DNA of 64,000 nt from [Clostridium] saccharolyticum WM1 (GCF_000144625.1 NC_014376.1:2790001-2854000); one strand, 5' to 3'. Counted from the first letter of the stretch, positions 7,240 to 16,502 are shown. Numbers and translations are program-made. The notes: a model not told the origin generated them from the sequence alone.

Positions 7240-8913
7240 TTATTCTAATAACCGGAATCTTCCCACTTCCTGCTGCAGCATCTGGGCCTGGGCCGCCAGC
7301 TCTTCGCTGGAAGATGAGCTTTCTTCTGCGGTAGCTGCGTTATTCTGGACAACCGAGGACACCTGGGACAACCCCTGGTTGATCTGCTCTATCACCTGTA
7401 CCTGATTGTAAGAAGCCTCCTCGATCTCTCTGATGGCCTGCTCCACAAGCACCGCCTTTTCCGCAACACCCAGAAGAAGCTTTGTAGTCTCATCCGCCAG
7501 CCGTTCGCCCTCTGCAACACTTGTTACGGAATGGCTGATTAAATCGGCTGTCTGCTTGGCCGCCTCCGCTGATTTGCCAGCCAGGCTCCTGACTTCATCC
7601 GCCACTACGGCAAATCCTTTGCCTGCTTCCCCTGCACGGGCAGATTCAACAGCCGCATTGAGGGCAAGAATGTTTGTCTGGAAAGCAATGTCTTCAATCG
7701 CTTTAGTAATGCTTGATATCTTGTCAGAAGACTCTCCGATTTCCTTCATGGCATGATTCAGCTTCTGCATGTAACGGTTGCTTTCATTTACTCCCTCTCC
7801 AGCCTGACCAACATACACTGCAGCTCTTTGGACATTCTTTGCATTTTGTTCCGTCTGCCCTGCCACACTGCTGACGGATGCATTCAGTTCCTCAATGGTA
7901 GCAGCCTGCTCGGCCGTTCCTGAGGCCAGAGCCTGAGCCGCAGAAGAAACCTGCTCCGCTCCCGCATTGACCTGTTCGGATGCAGAGCTTATTAATAAGA
8001 GCGTCTTGTTTAAATCCTTTCTGATTTTCTGCAGCGCAAGCCCAAGGATATCCTGATCAGAACGAAGAGGCACTTCCCTAGTAAAGTCACCGTTGCTGAT
8101 CCGGTCTGCGGCAGCTACCTGTTTCCCAATGCTTTCAATCATTTTAGTAAAGGCACCGGCAAGCTGACCGGTTTCATCTTTCGAATCTATATTACCAAGA
8201 TCCACATCCACATGGCCCAGGGCGATCCGGTTGGCAGCGTCCACCACCTGCCCGATCGGCTGACTGATCATCTTTGAGATCTTTGTTCCTAATAATACAG
8301 CCACTCCGGCTCCAAACACAATAAAAAGAACCAGTACAACAGTAAGCCAGAATGCAGTCGCATTATTGAATTCATTTGTGTCTCCGGCTTCCGCCATCCG
8401 ATTGTCTACAAGCAGGTTGAAATTATCAAACATCTTCTGAATATTATTTGTTTCCTGGAAAAGCGCATCCCATGCGGCAGCACTGTCACCTGCCTTTGCC
8501 ACCTCCAGACACCTCTCCACTGCCGGCTGAAATGAATTATTAAACAAGGATACCGTTTCATCCAGAAGATCAAGGGAATCAGGATTGGTTATGGTCTCGC
8601 GGTAGGCCGCTGTGCTGGTGAGAAAATTCTCTGATTCAAGATCAAAGCTTTGCTTCAGCTGATCAAGCTCCTGGGTATTACCAGCATAAATTACCATGGC
8701 CCTGGAATCCACCCGAAACTGATACAGGCTTCCAACTGCCTTTATCAGCTCCTTCATGGGGGCTGTCTGCTCCTTATATAAGTAAGTATCCATTTGACTG
8801 ATCCTGGCCAGTCCGGCGATTCCTGCACCTCCCACCAAAAGCATAATTAGGGTCAGGCCTAAAAAACCCGACAGCAGTTTCCGTGAAATACTAAAATCTT
8901 TAAAGCTTTTCAT
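7240..8913 (-). CDS. Methyl-accepting chemotaxis protein
   Basis: 557 residues: a first membrane span (about 12-33), an outer four-helix-bundle sensor (about 35-185), a second span (about 188-212), a HAMP domain (about 213-265) and a long signalling coiled coil. The hairpin tip carries the conserved run around [16 protein letters not shown] and [13 protein letters not shown], the contact site for CheA/CheW. The C-terminus ([11 protein letters not shown]) lacks an NWETF-type tether for CheR. The ligand cannot be told from sequence. The start has GGGAGG upstream. It sits near the CheX-like gene, but no cheA or cheW lies in the window. Confidence 0.92.
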   Translation of the reverse strand: MKSFKDFSISRKLLSGFLGLTLIMLLVGGAGIAGLARISQMDTYLYKEQTAPMKELIKAVGSLYQFRVDSRAMVIYAGNTQELDQLKQSFDLESENFLTSTAAYRETITNPDSLDLLDETVSLFNNSFQPAVERCLEVAKAGDSAAAWDALFQETNNIQKMFDNFNLLVDNRMAEAGDTNEFNNATAFWLTVVLVLFIVFGAGVAVLLGTKISKMISQPIGQVVDAANRIALGHVDVDLGNIDSKDETGQLAGAFTKMIESIGKQVAAADRISNGDFTREVPLRSDQDILGLALQKIRKDLNKTLLLISSASEQVNAGAEQVSSAAQALASGTAEQAATIEELNASVSSVAGQTEQNAKNVQRAAVYVGQAGEGVNESNRYMQKLNHAMKEIGESSDKISSITKAIEDIAFQTNILALNAAVESARAGEAGKGFAVVADEVRSLAGKSAEAAKQTADLISHSVTSVAEGERLADETTKLLLGVAEKAVLVEQAIREIEEASYNQVQVIEQINQGLSQVSSVVQNNAATAEESSSSSEELAAQAQMLQQEVGRFRLLE

Positions 8914-9187
8914 TTTACTTCCTCCCAGTTCTCTTTTGTATGATTAAATTTGGACAAACTGCCCCCATCCCGGAGTGCGGCACTATCCTTATTGCATATA
9001 AAACACCTGTTTAACACAAGCCTAAAACCTAGCCTGTAAAAAAGAAACTATATGTCTTTTTTTTCACAAAAATACCGTACAACATAACCTCCCCGGTAAT
9101 ACTTTTAACTCATTTAGGATAATGTATGGATCCTGAAATAAAAAAGTGCATGGTATATGCTGTATGTACCATGGAGGCTTAAATATT

Positions 9188-9208
9188 CGCAGTATATTTG
9201 GTACTGCG
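9188..9208. repeat. 21-bp hairpin, left copy of an inverted pair
   Basis: CGCAGTA, seven loop bases, TACTGCG. The same 21 bases occur in reverse orientation at 9581-9601, 372 bases away. The identity stops exactly at the 21 bp. No target duplication is visible outside the pair. Confidence 0.7.
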
Positions 9209-9518
9209 TCAAAAAGAAAAACTTGCAGATAGATATGGGGTTTTTATATTCAATGACGGGAGATTGGACGGCTTTAATTTCTGTTTCTGCAATATGTTGC
9301 TTGATAATCCCCGTACAGAAATTAAATTTTTATCAGAAAGAAGCTTTTATAAAGTGAATTTTTTATTCTGACAAAACAAAAAGGAGATTTGCCTGGCCCT
9401 TTCCATGACGATGGTATTGACGGCTGATAGATCGTTTTACAGAAAATGGACCGCAATCTAGTATGATAATTCATACATAACCGTATTTTTATGCTTCAAT
9501 TATTCGTTTACATGATAT

Positions 9519-9548
9519 TTGACAAATAATATTTATCTGTTGTATAAT
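9519..9548 (+). promoter_or_regulatory. Orphan consensus promoter
   Basis: TTGACA (9519-9524), 18 bases, TATAAT (9543-9548): both boxes are perfect. No gene follows. Transcription would begin near 9555 and meet the hairpin plus T run at 9581-9607 after only about 50 bases. Confidence 0.6.
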
Positions 9549-9580
9549 GTATATTGTCGAAATATATATATAATTGTAAA

Positions 9581-9607
9581 CGCAGTACCAAATATACTGC
9601 GTCTTTT
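9581..9607 (+). terminator. Hairpin with T run just downstream of orphan promoter
   Basis: CGCAGTA / TACTGCG stem (9581-9601) followed by TCTTTTT, a plausible plus-strand intrinsic terminator. Its stem-loop is an exact inverted copy of 9188-9208. Confidence 0.55.
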
Positions 9608-9711
9608 TAACCAATTTAATATACAAACGAAACATTTTATTTTGCTCCATTTCCATTATCCAGTAAAAACTTATGTAGATTATAGAATATTCCCAAGCCA
9701 GTCTGGAATGA

Positions 9712-9750
9712 ATTAAAAAAACGGCCAGGTCATAAAATCCCCTGGCCGGA
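9712..9750 (-). terminator. Terminator of the DUF438 gene
   Basis: CGGCCAGG (9722-9729) pairs with CCTGGCCG (9741-9748). On the minus strand the stem is followed by seven T. It lies 20 bases past the stop codon. Confidence 0.85.
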
Positions 9751-9770
9751 CAGCCTGTTTCTGCTGTGCT

Positions 9771-10994
9771 TTATTCAGACATCAGTCTCTTTTCTCCGGT
9801 AATCTCCTGTATTGGTTTTATATCCTGGGTCACCTCCAAAACGCCGAGATATTCCCCTTTCTGACTCCTCACTGCATAATAACGGATCAATATATATTTT
9901 CCTGCCAACTGAATCCAGAAATCTTCCTGGTCTTTTCTTCCGGTTTTAAAATCTTCAACAATCTGTTCCACGATGTGGACGCTTGCCGGCGGATGGCAGT
10001 TGGAAACATTTCTGCCGATGATTGCTTTTGTTCTAGGGAACGCCCGCTCTTTTCCTTCGGAAAAATACCTTACCACGTCGTCCTTATTAACAAAGGTAAT
10101 ATCAAAGGGGAGTGTATTTAACATAGCTGTCAGCTCTTCAACCTGAAATTCTCCGGAAGGCAGCTTAATAAGGCCTGGCTCCTCTGACTTTTTTTCATTC
10201 TTCCCGCTCTCCTTTCCCTTGTCCATTGCTGCAGGATTCCACTGGGGTACAGAATCGATCATAAAGCCGATTTCCTTGCTCTCATCTGCAATGGTTTTCC
10301 ACTCTTCCTGGGTAAGCTGCTCTAAGAGCATGGGAACCATGATATTTTCCTCTTTAAATATCATTTCCCCGATCTTTTCCATCAAATTTTCAATTTTCTG
10401 AATGAGATCCTCAGTAAGCTCCTGTTCCTTATGAAGCATTTCCACGGTTTCCTTCACCTGATTTCTGATCTCATCATCCACTCCCCACATGACTTTAGGA
10501 GGAGCAGTGATTCCATACTTTTCCATATATGGAAACAGCAGATTTTCTTTTTTTCCGTAATGAACCGATAGGTCCTTTAACCGGCTCACACCTTCATTAA
10601 GCCTTGAAAGTATCCCTCTGTCCTTCCTGTTTTTCAGAGACAGATACGGACGGATCTCATTCTCAATGATTTGAGCAATTTTCTCATTCTCTCTTACCAG
10701 AATGTTTAAGGGATGTCCGGGAATTAAGGTGGGATCAGACGGTTGGTGGATTTCCTCAATGGAACCTTTAAAAACTGCTGCGTGAACATCACAAAGCTTT
10801 TGGACTTCCTCCACCGGCAGTCCTTCTGAGATCAGGGCAGTCTCAGCCGCAGAAATTTCAGAAGCAGATACACCGTGAAAAGCATCTTCAAACAATTTTT
10901 TTACTTCTTCCACCGATTTTCCTTCATGAAGCTTTTTAATGATTTCCTTAATTGCATTTTGTCTCATTTCACGATTATTAATATATTCACTCAT
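9771..10994 (-). CDS. DUF438 - hemerythrin - PAS domain protein
   Basis: 407 residues. Order: an N-terminal DUF438 helical domain (about 1-75), a hemerythrin-like HHE domain (about 90-245, with GHPLNILVRENEKI, HYGKKENLLFPYMEKYG and FKEENIMVPMLLEQL), and a C-terminal PAS domain (about 285-400) that includes NCHPPASVH. The domain set suggests a cytosolic sensor or handler of O2, NO or redox state; the reaction is unknown. The start has GAGGAGG upstream. It follows the ferredoxin gene on the same strand and close to hcp, whose product acts in nitrosative stress, so a shared role is likely but inferred. Confidence 0.85.
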   Translation of the reverse strand: MSEYINNREMRQNAIKEIIKKLHEGKSVEEVKKLFEDAFHGVSASEISAAETALISEGLPVEEVQKLCDVHAAVFKGSIEEIHQPSDPTLIPGHPLNILVRENEKIAQIIENEIRPYLSLKNRKDRGILSRLNEGVSRLKDLSVHYGKKENLLFPYMEKYGITAPPKVMWGVDDEIRNQVKETVEMLHKEQELTEDLIQKIENLMEKIGEMIFKEENIMVPMLLEQLTQEEWKTIADESKEIGFMIDSVPQWNPAAMDKGKESGKNEKKSEEPGLIKLPSGEFQVEELTAMLNTLPFDITFVNKDDVVRYFSEGKERAFPRTKAIIGRNVSNCHPPASVHIVEQIVEDFKTGRKDQEDFWIQLAGKYILIRYYAVRSQKGEYLGVLEVTQDIKPIQEITGEKRLMSE

Positions 10995-11031
10995 AGAATT
11001 CCTCCTCGCCAGACGAAAAGCCTTTTGTATA

Positions 11032-11090
11032 AAAACACCCCCCTCTTTGGATCATCGGATGATATCCACAGAAGGAGGCGCCTTTTTTGA
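11032..11090 (-). terminator. Possible terminator between ferredoxin and DUF438 genes
   Basis: On the minus strand an imperfect stem (CCTCCTT...AAGAGG region, with inner GGAT/ATCC pairs) runs into GTTTTT just before the DUF438 gene. Partial read-through would still let the two genes be co-transcribed. Confidence 0.4.
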
Positions 11091-11279
11091 CTATTCTACT
11101 GTTATTACCGAAACAGGACAGCCCTCCTGCGCTTCCACCGCAGTCTGCTCGGCAGACTCGGGAACTTCATCAACATATGCTTCTGCAGGTCCGTCATCCC
11201 CCATTCGGAATACCTCCGGACAAATTGATGCACATAAGCCGCATTCGATGCAGCCATCTCTATCTACTGTTGCTTTCAT
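11091..11279 (-). CDS. Ferredoxin, single [4Fe-4S] type
   Basis: 62 residues with CIECGLCASICP (Cys10, 13, 16, 20) and a distal GCPV (Cys54). The CxxCxxC plus distal CP pattern binds one [4Fe-4S] cluster, so it is a small cytosolic electron carrier. AAAGGAG precedes the ATG. Its upstream region carries the same 16-bp dyad as the hcp gene, at the same distance from the -10 box, so it is a likely redox partner of Hcp under the same regulator. Confidence 0.9.
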   Translation of the reverse strand: MKATVDRDGCIECGLCASICPEVFRMGDDGPAEAYVDEVPESAEQTAVEAQEGCPVSVITVE

Positions 11280-11366
11280 TTCAACAACTCCTTTCCCAAA
11301 GATATCTCTATTGTTGGTAATTTCTTTACAAATTATCCATTTGAAAAGACATGTTTTATTTTTTTC

Positions 11367-11409
11367 AGAATATCATATTTATGGTTTCTTGTCTGTTGTA
11401 ATTACAACA
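11367..11409 (-). promoter_or_regulatory. Ferredoxin promoter with FNR/CRP-like dyad TGTTGTAATTACAACA
   Basis: A perfect 16-bp palindrome at 11394-11409 is centred 32 bases from the middle of a TATTCT -10 box (11367-11372). That puts it near -41.5 relative to a start at about 11360, the class II activator position of CRP/FNR proteins. The hcp promoter has the same dyad, with one base changed, at the same spacing. Confidence 0.65.
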
Positions 11410-11474
11410 TTTACCAATTTTTTTAATCGAAACCGGCGTTCACAAAAAACCTGAAAACAGAGGTTTCGTCATGC

Positions 11475-11524
11475 AAAGAAAGTCCGTGCAAGGCACAGCT
11501 GCTGCTGCGCTTTGCACGGACTTT
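11475..11524 (-). terminator. Terminator of hcp
   Basis: AAAGTCCGTGCAA (11479-11491) pairs with TTGCACGGACTTT (11512-11524): 13 perfect pairs, 22 bases after the hcp stop. The T tract after the stem is short. Confidence 0.7.
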
Positions 11525-11546
11525 ACTGTACACCGGTATCTGGTGC

Positions 11547-13178
11547 TTATGCATTCATAAATAATTCAATGTCGTCTTCTACCGTGCCGATTCCTGCAAT
11601 TCCAAAGGTATCAACAAGGACCTTGGCAACGTTGGGAGATAAAAATCCAGGCAGTGTAGGCCCTAAATGGATGTTCTTTACTCCTAAGGAAAGGAGCGCA
11701 AGAAGCACGATCACTGCCTTCTGCTCATACCATGCAATGTTATATGCAATAGGAAGCTTATTCACATCATCAAGACCAAATACTTCCTTTAATTTCAGTG
11801 CGATTACTGCCAGGGAATAGGAGTCATTACACTGTCCCGCATCCAGGACTCTTGGTATTCCGCCGATGTCCCCCAGCTCCAGCTTGTTATATCTGTATTT
11901 TGCGCAGCCTGCCGTAAGAATAATGGTATCCTTTGGAAGCTGCTTTGCAAATTCTGTATAGTAATCTCTGGACTTCATTCTTCCGTCACAGCCTGCCATG
12001 ACAAAGAATTTTTTAATGGCTCCCGATTTTACGGCATCAACCACTTTATCAGCAAGTGCCAGTACCTGATTATGAGCAAAACCACCTACAATGCTGCCTG
12101 TTTCAATCTCATCAGGAGATGGAAGCTTCTTTGCCATTTCAATGATGGCAGAAAAATCCTTCTTTCCGTTTTCATCTGCCGGAATATGAGGACATCCTGG
12201 GAAGCCTGCCGCACCTGTTGTAAAAATTCTCTCTGCAACCTCAGGAGTTTTTGGAGGTACGATGCAGTTTGTGGTGAACAGAATGGGGCCGTGGAAGGAC
12301 TCAAACTCACCCACCTGCATCCACCAGGAGTTTCCGTAGTTTCCTACAAAGTTATCATATTTCTTAAATGCCGGATAATAGTGGGCAGGAAGCATTTCTC
12401 CATGAGTATAAACATCCACTCCTGTACCTTTTGTCTGCTCTAACAGCTGTTCCATATCCGTCAGATCATGGCCGGAAATAAGAATGGCCGGATTCTTTCT
12501 GACGCCGATATTAACGGAAGTGATTTCCGGATTTCCATAACGGGATGTATTGGCCTCATCAAGAAGAGCCATGGCCTTTACGCCATATTCACCGGTCTTT
12601 AATGTCAAAGCAACCAGATCATCGGCAGTAAGGCTGTCGTCAAGAGTTGCTGCAAGCCCCTCGTACATCATGGAATAAATGGATATCTCCTCTTTTCCGA
12701 TGTTGTATGCATGCTCTGCATAAGCAGCCATACCCTTGATTCCATAAATGATCAGTTCTCTTAAAGAACGGATATCTTCATTTTCCGTAGCAAGAACCCC
12801 AACCTGGGACGCCTTGGAAAGCATGGATTCTCTGGAATCCACAGTAAATACTGCAGCATCCCGGTTACCGTTGTAGGCTGTATCCTTTGCAAGCTGGTCT
12901 CTTAATCCAAGAACCTTTACGATCTGCTTTTCAATTGCATCTGCATCAAAGTTAGCATTTGTGATTGTAATAAAAAGGCTTGTCAGCACCTCATGATTGA
13001 TTGCATTGATCTCTGCTGCATCGGTTTTTGTCTTTACAACAATTTCAGAAATGCCTTTTACCGCATATATGAGCAGGTCCTGAAGCTTAGCAACCTCCTC
13101 ATTTTTACCGCAGACACCTTTGATGGTACAGCCTGTGTTTTTAGCTGTCTCCTGACACTGATAGCAAAACATGCTCAT
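11547..13178 (-). CDS. hcp: Hydroxylamine reductase (hybrid cluster protein, class I)
   Basis: 543 residues. The N-terminal [13 protein letters not shown]...C pattern (Cys5, 8, 17, 23; CX2CX8CX5C) marks the class I proteins of strict anaerobes that bind a [4Fe-4S] cluster there. The C-terminal half carries hybrid-cluster segments such as [40 protein letters not shown] and [10 protein letters not shown]. Hcp reduces NO or hydroxylamine and limits nitrosative damage in the cytosol. I chose ATG 13178: AGGAGG lies 9 bases upstream, and the longer frame to 13259 has no site. The promoter dyad at 13277-13292 suggests activation by a CRP/FNR-type regulator such as HcpR, which is not in this window. 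Confidence 0.95.
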   Translation of the reverse strand: MSMFCYQCQETAKNTGCTIKGVCGKNEEVAKLQDLLIYAVKGISEIVVKTKTDAAEINAINHEVLTSLFITITNANFDADAIEKQIVKVLGLRDQLAKDTAYNGNRDAAVFTVDSRESMLSKASQVGVLATENEDIRSLRELIIYGIKGMAAYAEHAYNIGKEEISIYSMMYEGLAATLDDSLTADDLVALTLKTGEYGVKAMALLDEANTSRYGNPEITSVNIGVRKNPAILISGHDLTDMEQLLEQTKGTGVDVYTHGEMLPAHYYPAFKKYDNFVGNYGNSWWMQVGEFESFHGPILFTTNCIVPPKTPEVAERIFTTGAAGFPGCPHIPADENGKKDFSAIIEMAKKLPSPDEIETGSIVGGFAHNQVLALADKVVDAVKSGAIKKFFVMAGCDGRMKSRDYYTEFAKQLPKDTIILTAGCAKYRYNKLELGDIGGIPRVLDAGQCNDSYSLAVIALKLKEVFGLDDVNKLPIAYNIAWYEQKAVIVLLALLSLGVKNIHLGPTLPGFLSPNVAKVLVDTFGIAGIGTVEDDIELFMNA

Positions 13179-13249
13179 AATCCATAACCTCCTATTGTAT
13201 GTTTTTATGCACAGCACTGCTCTTTTAAGTGCTCTTGCTTTCTTTATAG

Positions 13250-13292
13250 AGGATACCATTACCTGGGAAACATGTCTGTTGTTATTACAACA
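13250..13292 (-). promoter_or_regulatory. hcp promoter with FNR/CRP-like dyad TGTTGTTATTACAACA
   Basis: The dyad at 13277-13292 is centred 32 bases from the middle of TATCCT (13250-13255), which has TGG in front (extended -10). The spacing equals that of the ferredoxin promoter, placing the dyad at about -41.5. Confidence 0.68.
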
Positions 13293-13391
13293 ATTTTGTA
13301 TTTTTTCTTTTATTTTATAAAAACCGGAATATGCTTTTTTCAGAAACCAGTTATTGCGGTTTCCTACATGCAGATAAATGCCTTTCTGTCA

Positions 13392-13442
13392 ATAAAAAAA
13401 GGCTATATCAGCAATTTGCCTCACCAAAATGCTGATATAACC
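13392..13442 (-). terminator. Terminator of the small membrane protein gene
   Basis: GGCTATATCAGCA and TGCTGATATAACC form a long stem. On the minus strand it is followed by a run of T (CCTTTTTTTATTG), 50 bases past the stop at 13493. Confidence 0.75.
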
Positions 13443-13492
13443 AGTTATGCCATGGATTAGAGCCTTCTCTGGTTCAAATCCTTTCAGCGGCC

Positions 13493-13714
13493 TTACCGCT
13501 GTTCCATGCATATCTTTATAAATTTTCCCATGATCAGGATATAGCTGAATACGAAAACAACTCCTGCAGCCATAAGAGGCCATTTTTTCTTTTTCTCCGG
13601 AATCATCAATCCAATCATGATCCCTACCGCACACAGGCATATTTTAAATAATGCGAAATCCTTTAAACTGCACTTCTTAACAAATACGTCGGCACACTCA
13701 CACATTCCTTTCAT
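13493..13714 (-). CDS. Small two-span membrane protein
   Basis: 73 residues from ATG 13714, which has AAAGGAG 9 bases upstream; a GTG six bases earlier is too close to that site. A cysteine-containing N-terminal helix precedes two predicted membrane spans (ICLCAVGIMIGLMI and MAAGVVFVFSYILIMGKF) separated by a basic turn EKKKKW. Short proteins of this shape are common in clostridia, sometimes labelled as phosphate ABC permeases without evidence; I see no transporter features. Function unknown. It is divergent from the nucleotidyltransferase fusion and has its own terminator. Confidence 0.7.
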   Translation of the reverse strand: MKGMCECADVFVKKCSLKDFALFKICLCAVGIMIGLMIPEKKKKWPLMAAGVVFVFSYILIMGKFIKICMEQR

Positions 13715-13833
13715 CTGCACTGTCTCCTTTCAAAAATTTTCTTCCCTGGTTTCTATCCGTCACGTTCTGTTTGGTCCATGGATAGTATGTGCTTTTAGAA
13801 TAATATTATTATATCATATTTACAGTTCATCTA

Positions 13834-13862
13834 TTGACAGATCATTAGTAACCTGTTATTAT
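13834..13862 (+). promoter_or_regulatory. Promoter of the nucleotidyltransferase-aminotransferase operon
   Basis: TTGACA (13834-13839), 17 bases, TATTAT (13857-13862), about 50 bases before the ATG at 13910. Confidence 0.75.
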
Positions 13863-13909
13863 GTTCATAAATTTACAAATTATTCTATTTTTGAACAAAG
13901 GAGTGTGCT

Positions 13910-15718
13910 ATGCAGGCAATTATCTTAGCCGCCGGTATGGGACGGCGTTTAAAAAAGTTAACAGAGAATCAGCCGAAATGCATGATTTCCGTAAATGGCA
14001 TCCCTATGATCCAACGCATGCTGAAGCAGCTGGACCATTGCCACTTGAACCGAATCATTATCGTCACCGGCCACAAGGGAGAAGAACTGCAATCTTTTGT
14101 CTCTTCTCTTCCTCTCTCCACTCCGGTCACGTACATTGACAATCCGGTGTACAAAACAACAAATAATATTTACTCCCTTTTTCTTGCAAAGGACCAGCTT
14201 CTCATGGATGATACCATATTGCTGGAATCAGACCTAATTTTTGAACAGGAGGTGCTGACCCAGATCATCAGCGACCCTTATCCCAATCTGGCTCTTGTGG
14301 CTCCTTTTGAAAGCTGGATGGACGGGACAGTGGTCCTGCTGGATAAACAGGATAATATTATGAAATTTCTTACGCGGAAGGATTTTCGTTTTGAAGATAT
14401 TCATTCTTACTACAAGACGGTCAACATCTACAAATTCAGCCGCAGTTTTTCTTCGACCCACTATGTTCCGTTCCTGGAAGCCTATAGCAAGGCGTTGGGA
14501 AACAATGAATATTATGAGCAGGTATTAAAGGTGATTTCACTTTTGGATGACCATGATTTAAAGGCTACCAGGCTGGAAAACGGCTTCTGGTATGAAATCG
14601 ACGATGAGCAGGATCTGGATATTGCGGAATCTATTTTCACCGATTCCCAAAGCAGACTGTCCCGGTTATCCAAACGTTTTGGCGGTTACTGGCGGTATCC
14701 CGGCCTTTTGGATTTCTGTTATCTTGTCAATCCCTATTTTCCAAACAGCCGTTTCATGGGAGAAATCAAAGCCAGCTTTGAAGCCCTTACCACCAGCTAT
14801 CCCTCCGGCCTAGACGTGAATAACCTGCTGGCGGCTAAATCTCTGGGACTGGAGAAAAACCAGATCCTCACAGGAAACGGGGCAGCGGAATTAATTAAGC
14901 CATTGATCCGCAGCTTTAATAATGCCGTGGGTGTTCTTAAGCCTTCCTTTGAAGAATATGGGAGCTGTTCCCAACATGCTGTTTATTTTTCCGTCACAAC
15001 TCCGGATTATACATATACTGCCCAGGATATTATGGACTTTTACAAGGATAAGGAGCTGGAGGCTCTGGTTCTAGTGAACCCGGATAACCCAACAGGAAAC
15101 TATATTCCAAAGAAGGATGTTCTTTCTCTTGCCCAATACTGCAAGGAAAGGAACATTACCTTGATCCTTGATGAATCCTTTATTGACTTCTCCTTCGCTG
15201 AGGAATCGCCGTCTCTTATGAGTCAGGAAATTCTGGATGAGTATAGGAACCTGGTTTTAATAAAAAGCATTTCAAAGTCCTACGGGGTTCCCGGGCTTAG
15301 GCTGGGACTTCTCGCCTGCAGCGACCCGGAAGTTATTCGCCGGGTACGGAAAGAGCTGCCCATATGGAACATCAACTCTCTGGCAGAGTACTTTCTCCAG
15401 ATCTTTGAAAAGTACCGACGGGATTACCAGGAGGCCCTGGAGCATTTTAAAAGCACCCGAGAAAAATTATTCCGTTCTCTCCAATCCATCAGGCAGTTAA
15501 AGCTTTATCCTTCACAGGCCAACTTTATCATGTGTGAAATCACCGATGGCTGTTCCGCTACCCAGATTGCGGAGCTGCTGTTAAACCGCTACAACATTCT
15601 GGTAAAAGATCTGTCCCATAAGCCGGGAATGGAAGGCAGGGAGTTTATCCGCATTGCAGTCAGAACAGAAGAAGACAACGAACGTCTGGCAGATGCATTG
15701 AAGCATATCTTACGCTAA
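13910..15718 (+). CDS. Nucleotidyltransferase - PLP aminotransferase fusion
   Basis: 602 residues. The first 235 are a sugar-nucleotide or phosphocholine-type nucleotidyltransferase: signature IILAAGMGRRLKKLTENQPKC, and acidic LLESDLIFE for the metal. The rest (about 245-602) is a fold-type I class I/II aminotransferase of the HisC/CobD group: NPDNPTGN, the ILDESFIDF segment and the PLP lysine in IKSISKSYGVPGLRLG. The protein probably makes a cytidylyl- or other nucleotidyl-activated amino compound. Similar pairings occur in phosphocholine and phosphonate decoration routes, but no pepM or lic genes are here. AAAGGAG precedes the ATG. The downstream methyltransferase, 18 bases away, is probably in the same pathway. 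Confidence 0.8.
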   Translation: MQAIILAAGMGRRLKKLTENQPKCMISVNGIPMIQRMLKQLDHCHLNRIIIVTGHKGEELQSFVSSLPLSTPVTYIDNPVYKTTNNIYSLFLAKDQLLMDDTILLESDLIFEQEVLTQIISDPYPNLALVAPFESWMDGTVVLLDKQDNIMKFLTRKDFRFEDIHSYYKTVNIYKFSRSFSSTHYVPFLEAYSKALGNNEYYEQVLKVISLLDDHDLKATRLENGFWYEIDDEQDLDIAESIFTDSQSRLSRLSKRFGGYWRYPGLLDFCYLVNPYFPNSRFMGEIKASFEALTTSYPSGLDVNNLLAAKSLGLEKNQILTGNGAAELIKPLIRSFNNAVGVLKPSFEEYGSCSQHAVYFSVTTPDYTYTAQDIMDFYKDKELEALVLVNPDNPTGNYIPKKDVLSLAQYCKERNITLILDESFIDFSFAEESPSLMSQEILDEYRNLVLIKSISKSYGVPGLRLGLLACSDPEVIRRVRKELPIWNINSLAEYFLQIFEKYRRDYQEALEHFKSTREKLFRSLQSIRQLKLYPSQANFIMCEITDGCSATQIAELLLNRYNILVKDLSHKPGMEGREFIRIAVRTEEDNERLADALKHILR

Positions 15719-15736
15719 TATAAGGAGGTAACAAAA

Positions 15737-16321
15737 ATGAATACACAGGAAGCATCAAAGGAAACCTGGAAACAGATCTGGACCCGGAAAGGCCGTGCAG
15801 ACAGCTCCGTTACGGACCTGCTGGCATACGATGGCTATGAGGCCACCAAAGTGGATATGGAAGAGGTGGCCCGCCAGATAACCGGACGGCTGGATCTACA
15901 TAAGAATGACAAAGTTCTTGAAGTGGGCTGCGGTGCAGGTGCCCTTGCCCAATATCTGGATTGTGATTATGTCGGCATTGACTATTCCCCCACCCTGGTT
16001 CAAAAGCATATCCAGCTTCTTGGCCATTCGGTACTGACCGGCGAAGCTGCAGACCTGCCCTTTAAGGACAAATCCTTTGACAAGGTAATCTGCTATGGCG
16101 TTTATCTGTATTTTGATAATAAGGAGTATGCAGAGAAAGCAACGAAAGAGCTGCTGCGGGTAGCAAAAAAAGGGGTGCTGATCGGAGAAATCCCCATGCG
16201 TTCCCACCGGGAAGAACACCTGTTGTTTTCCCGAGAAGAATTTCATGGCTGGGATATCAGCGATGGTTTTTATGACCCTTACAGAAAAGACCGGTTCAAT
16301 GCCGTCTATCTCTTCTCTTAA
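15737..16321 (+). CDS. SAM-dependent methyltransferase, class I
   Basis: 194 residues with the Rossmann-type motif I VLEVGCGAGALA, the motif II acidic end YVGIDYSP, and the motif III region GEAADLPFKDKSFDKVIC. These bind S-adenosylmethionine. The substrate is unknown; co-transcription 18 bases behind the nucleotidyltransferase-aminotransferase fusion suggests methylation of that pathway's amino head group. AAGGAGG precedes the ATG. A strong terminator follows. Confidence 0.85.
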   Translation: MNTQEASKETWKQIWTRKGRADSSVTDLLAYDGYEATKVDMEEVARQITGRLDLHKNDKVLEVGCGAGALAQYLDCDYVGIDYSPTLVQKHIQLLGHSVLTGEAADLPFKDKSFDKVICYGVYLYFDNKEYAEKATKELLRVAKKGVLIGEIPMRSHREEHLLFSREEFHGWDISDGFYDPYRKDRFNAVYLFS

Positions 16322-16393
16322 CTAAGATAAAAATGGCCGGTTCTGCAATCATCAAGCTTTGATATGGTTGGAATTCAGATGCTGTTATTTCTA

Positions 16394-16413
16394 TTGCCGT
16401 CTAGGGCGGCAAT
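16394..16413 (+). other. Short hairpin ahead of the operon terminator
   Basis: ATTGCCG and CGGCAAT pair around TCTAGGG. It lies between the methyltransferase stop and the main terminator and may protect the transcript 3' end. Confidence 0.4.
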
Positions 16414-16414
16414 A

Positions 16415-16462
16415 AGAGAAAGGCTTTCGCCGGCAGGCGCATAGCCTTTCTCTTTCTTTTTC
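16415..16462 (+). terminator. Terminator after methyltransferase gene
   Basis: AGAGAAAGGCT (16415-16425) pairs with AGCCTTTCTCT (16443-16453), followed by TTCTTTTT. Confidence 0.85.
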
Positions 16463-16502
16463 ACTAAATACTTATCTGCTATCGTAGGAAGGCACAATTC
16501 CA

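Larger units (their letters stand above)
8914..9770. other. 857-bp intergenic region with orphan promoter and paired hairpins
   Basis: AT-rich, with no convincing gene: the open frames at 9157-9357 and 9519-9716 lack usable ribosome binding sites and family features. It holds two inverted copies of a 21-bp hairpin (9188-9208 and 9581-9601), a consensus promoter at 9519-9548 and, at its end, the terminator of the DUF438 gene. Confidence 0.6.

Noticed and set aside
9157-9357. 66-codon open frame in the 8.9-9.8 kb gap
   Set aside because: No Shine-Dalgarno at a usable distance, unconvincing composition and no recognisable domain; it also runs through the 9188-9208 hairpin.
13910-15718. Assignment as PntC-AepT of phosphonate synthesis
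   Set aside because: The domain order is similar, but the aminotransferase looks like HisC/CobD and no PEP mutase or phosphonopyruvate decarboxylase is nearby.
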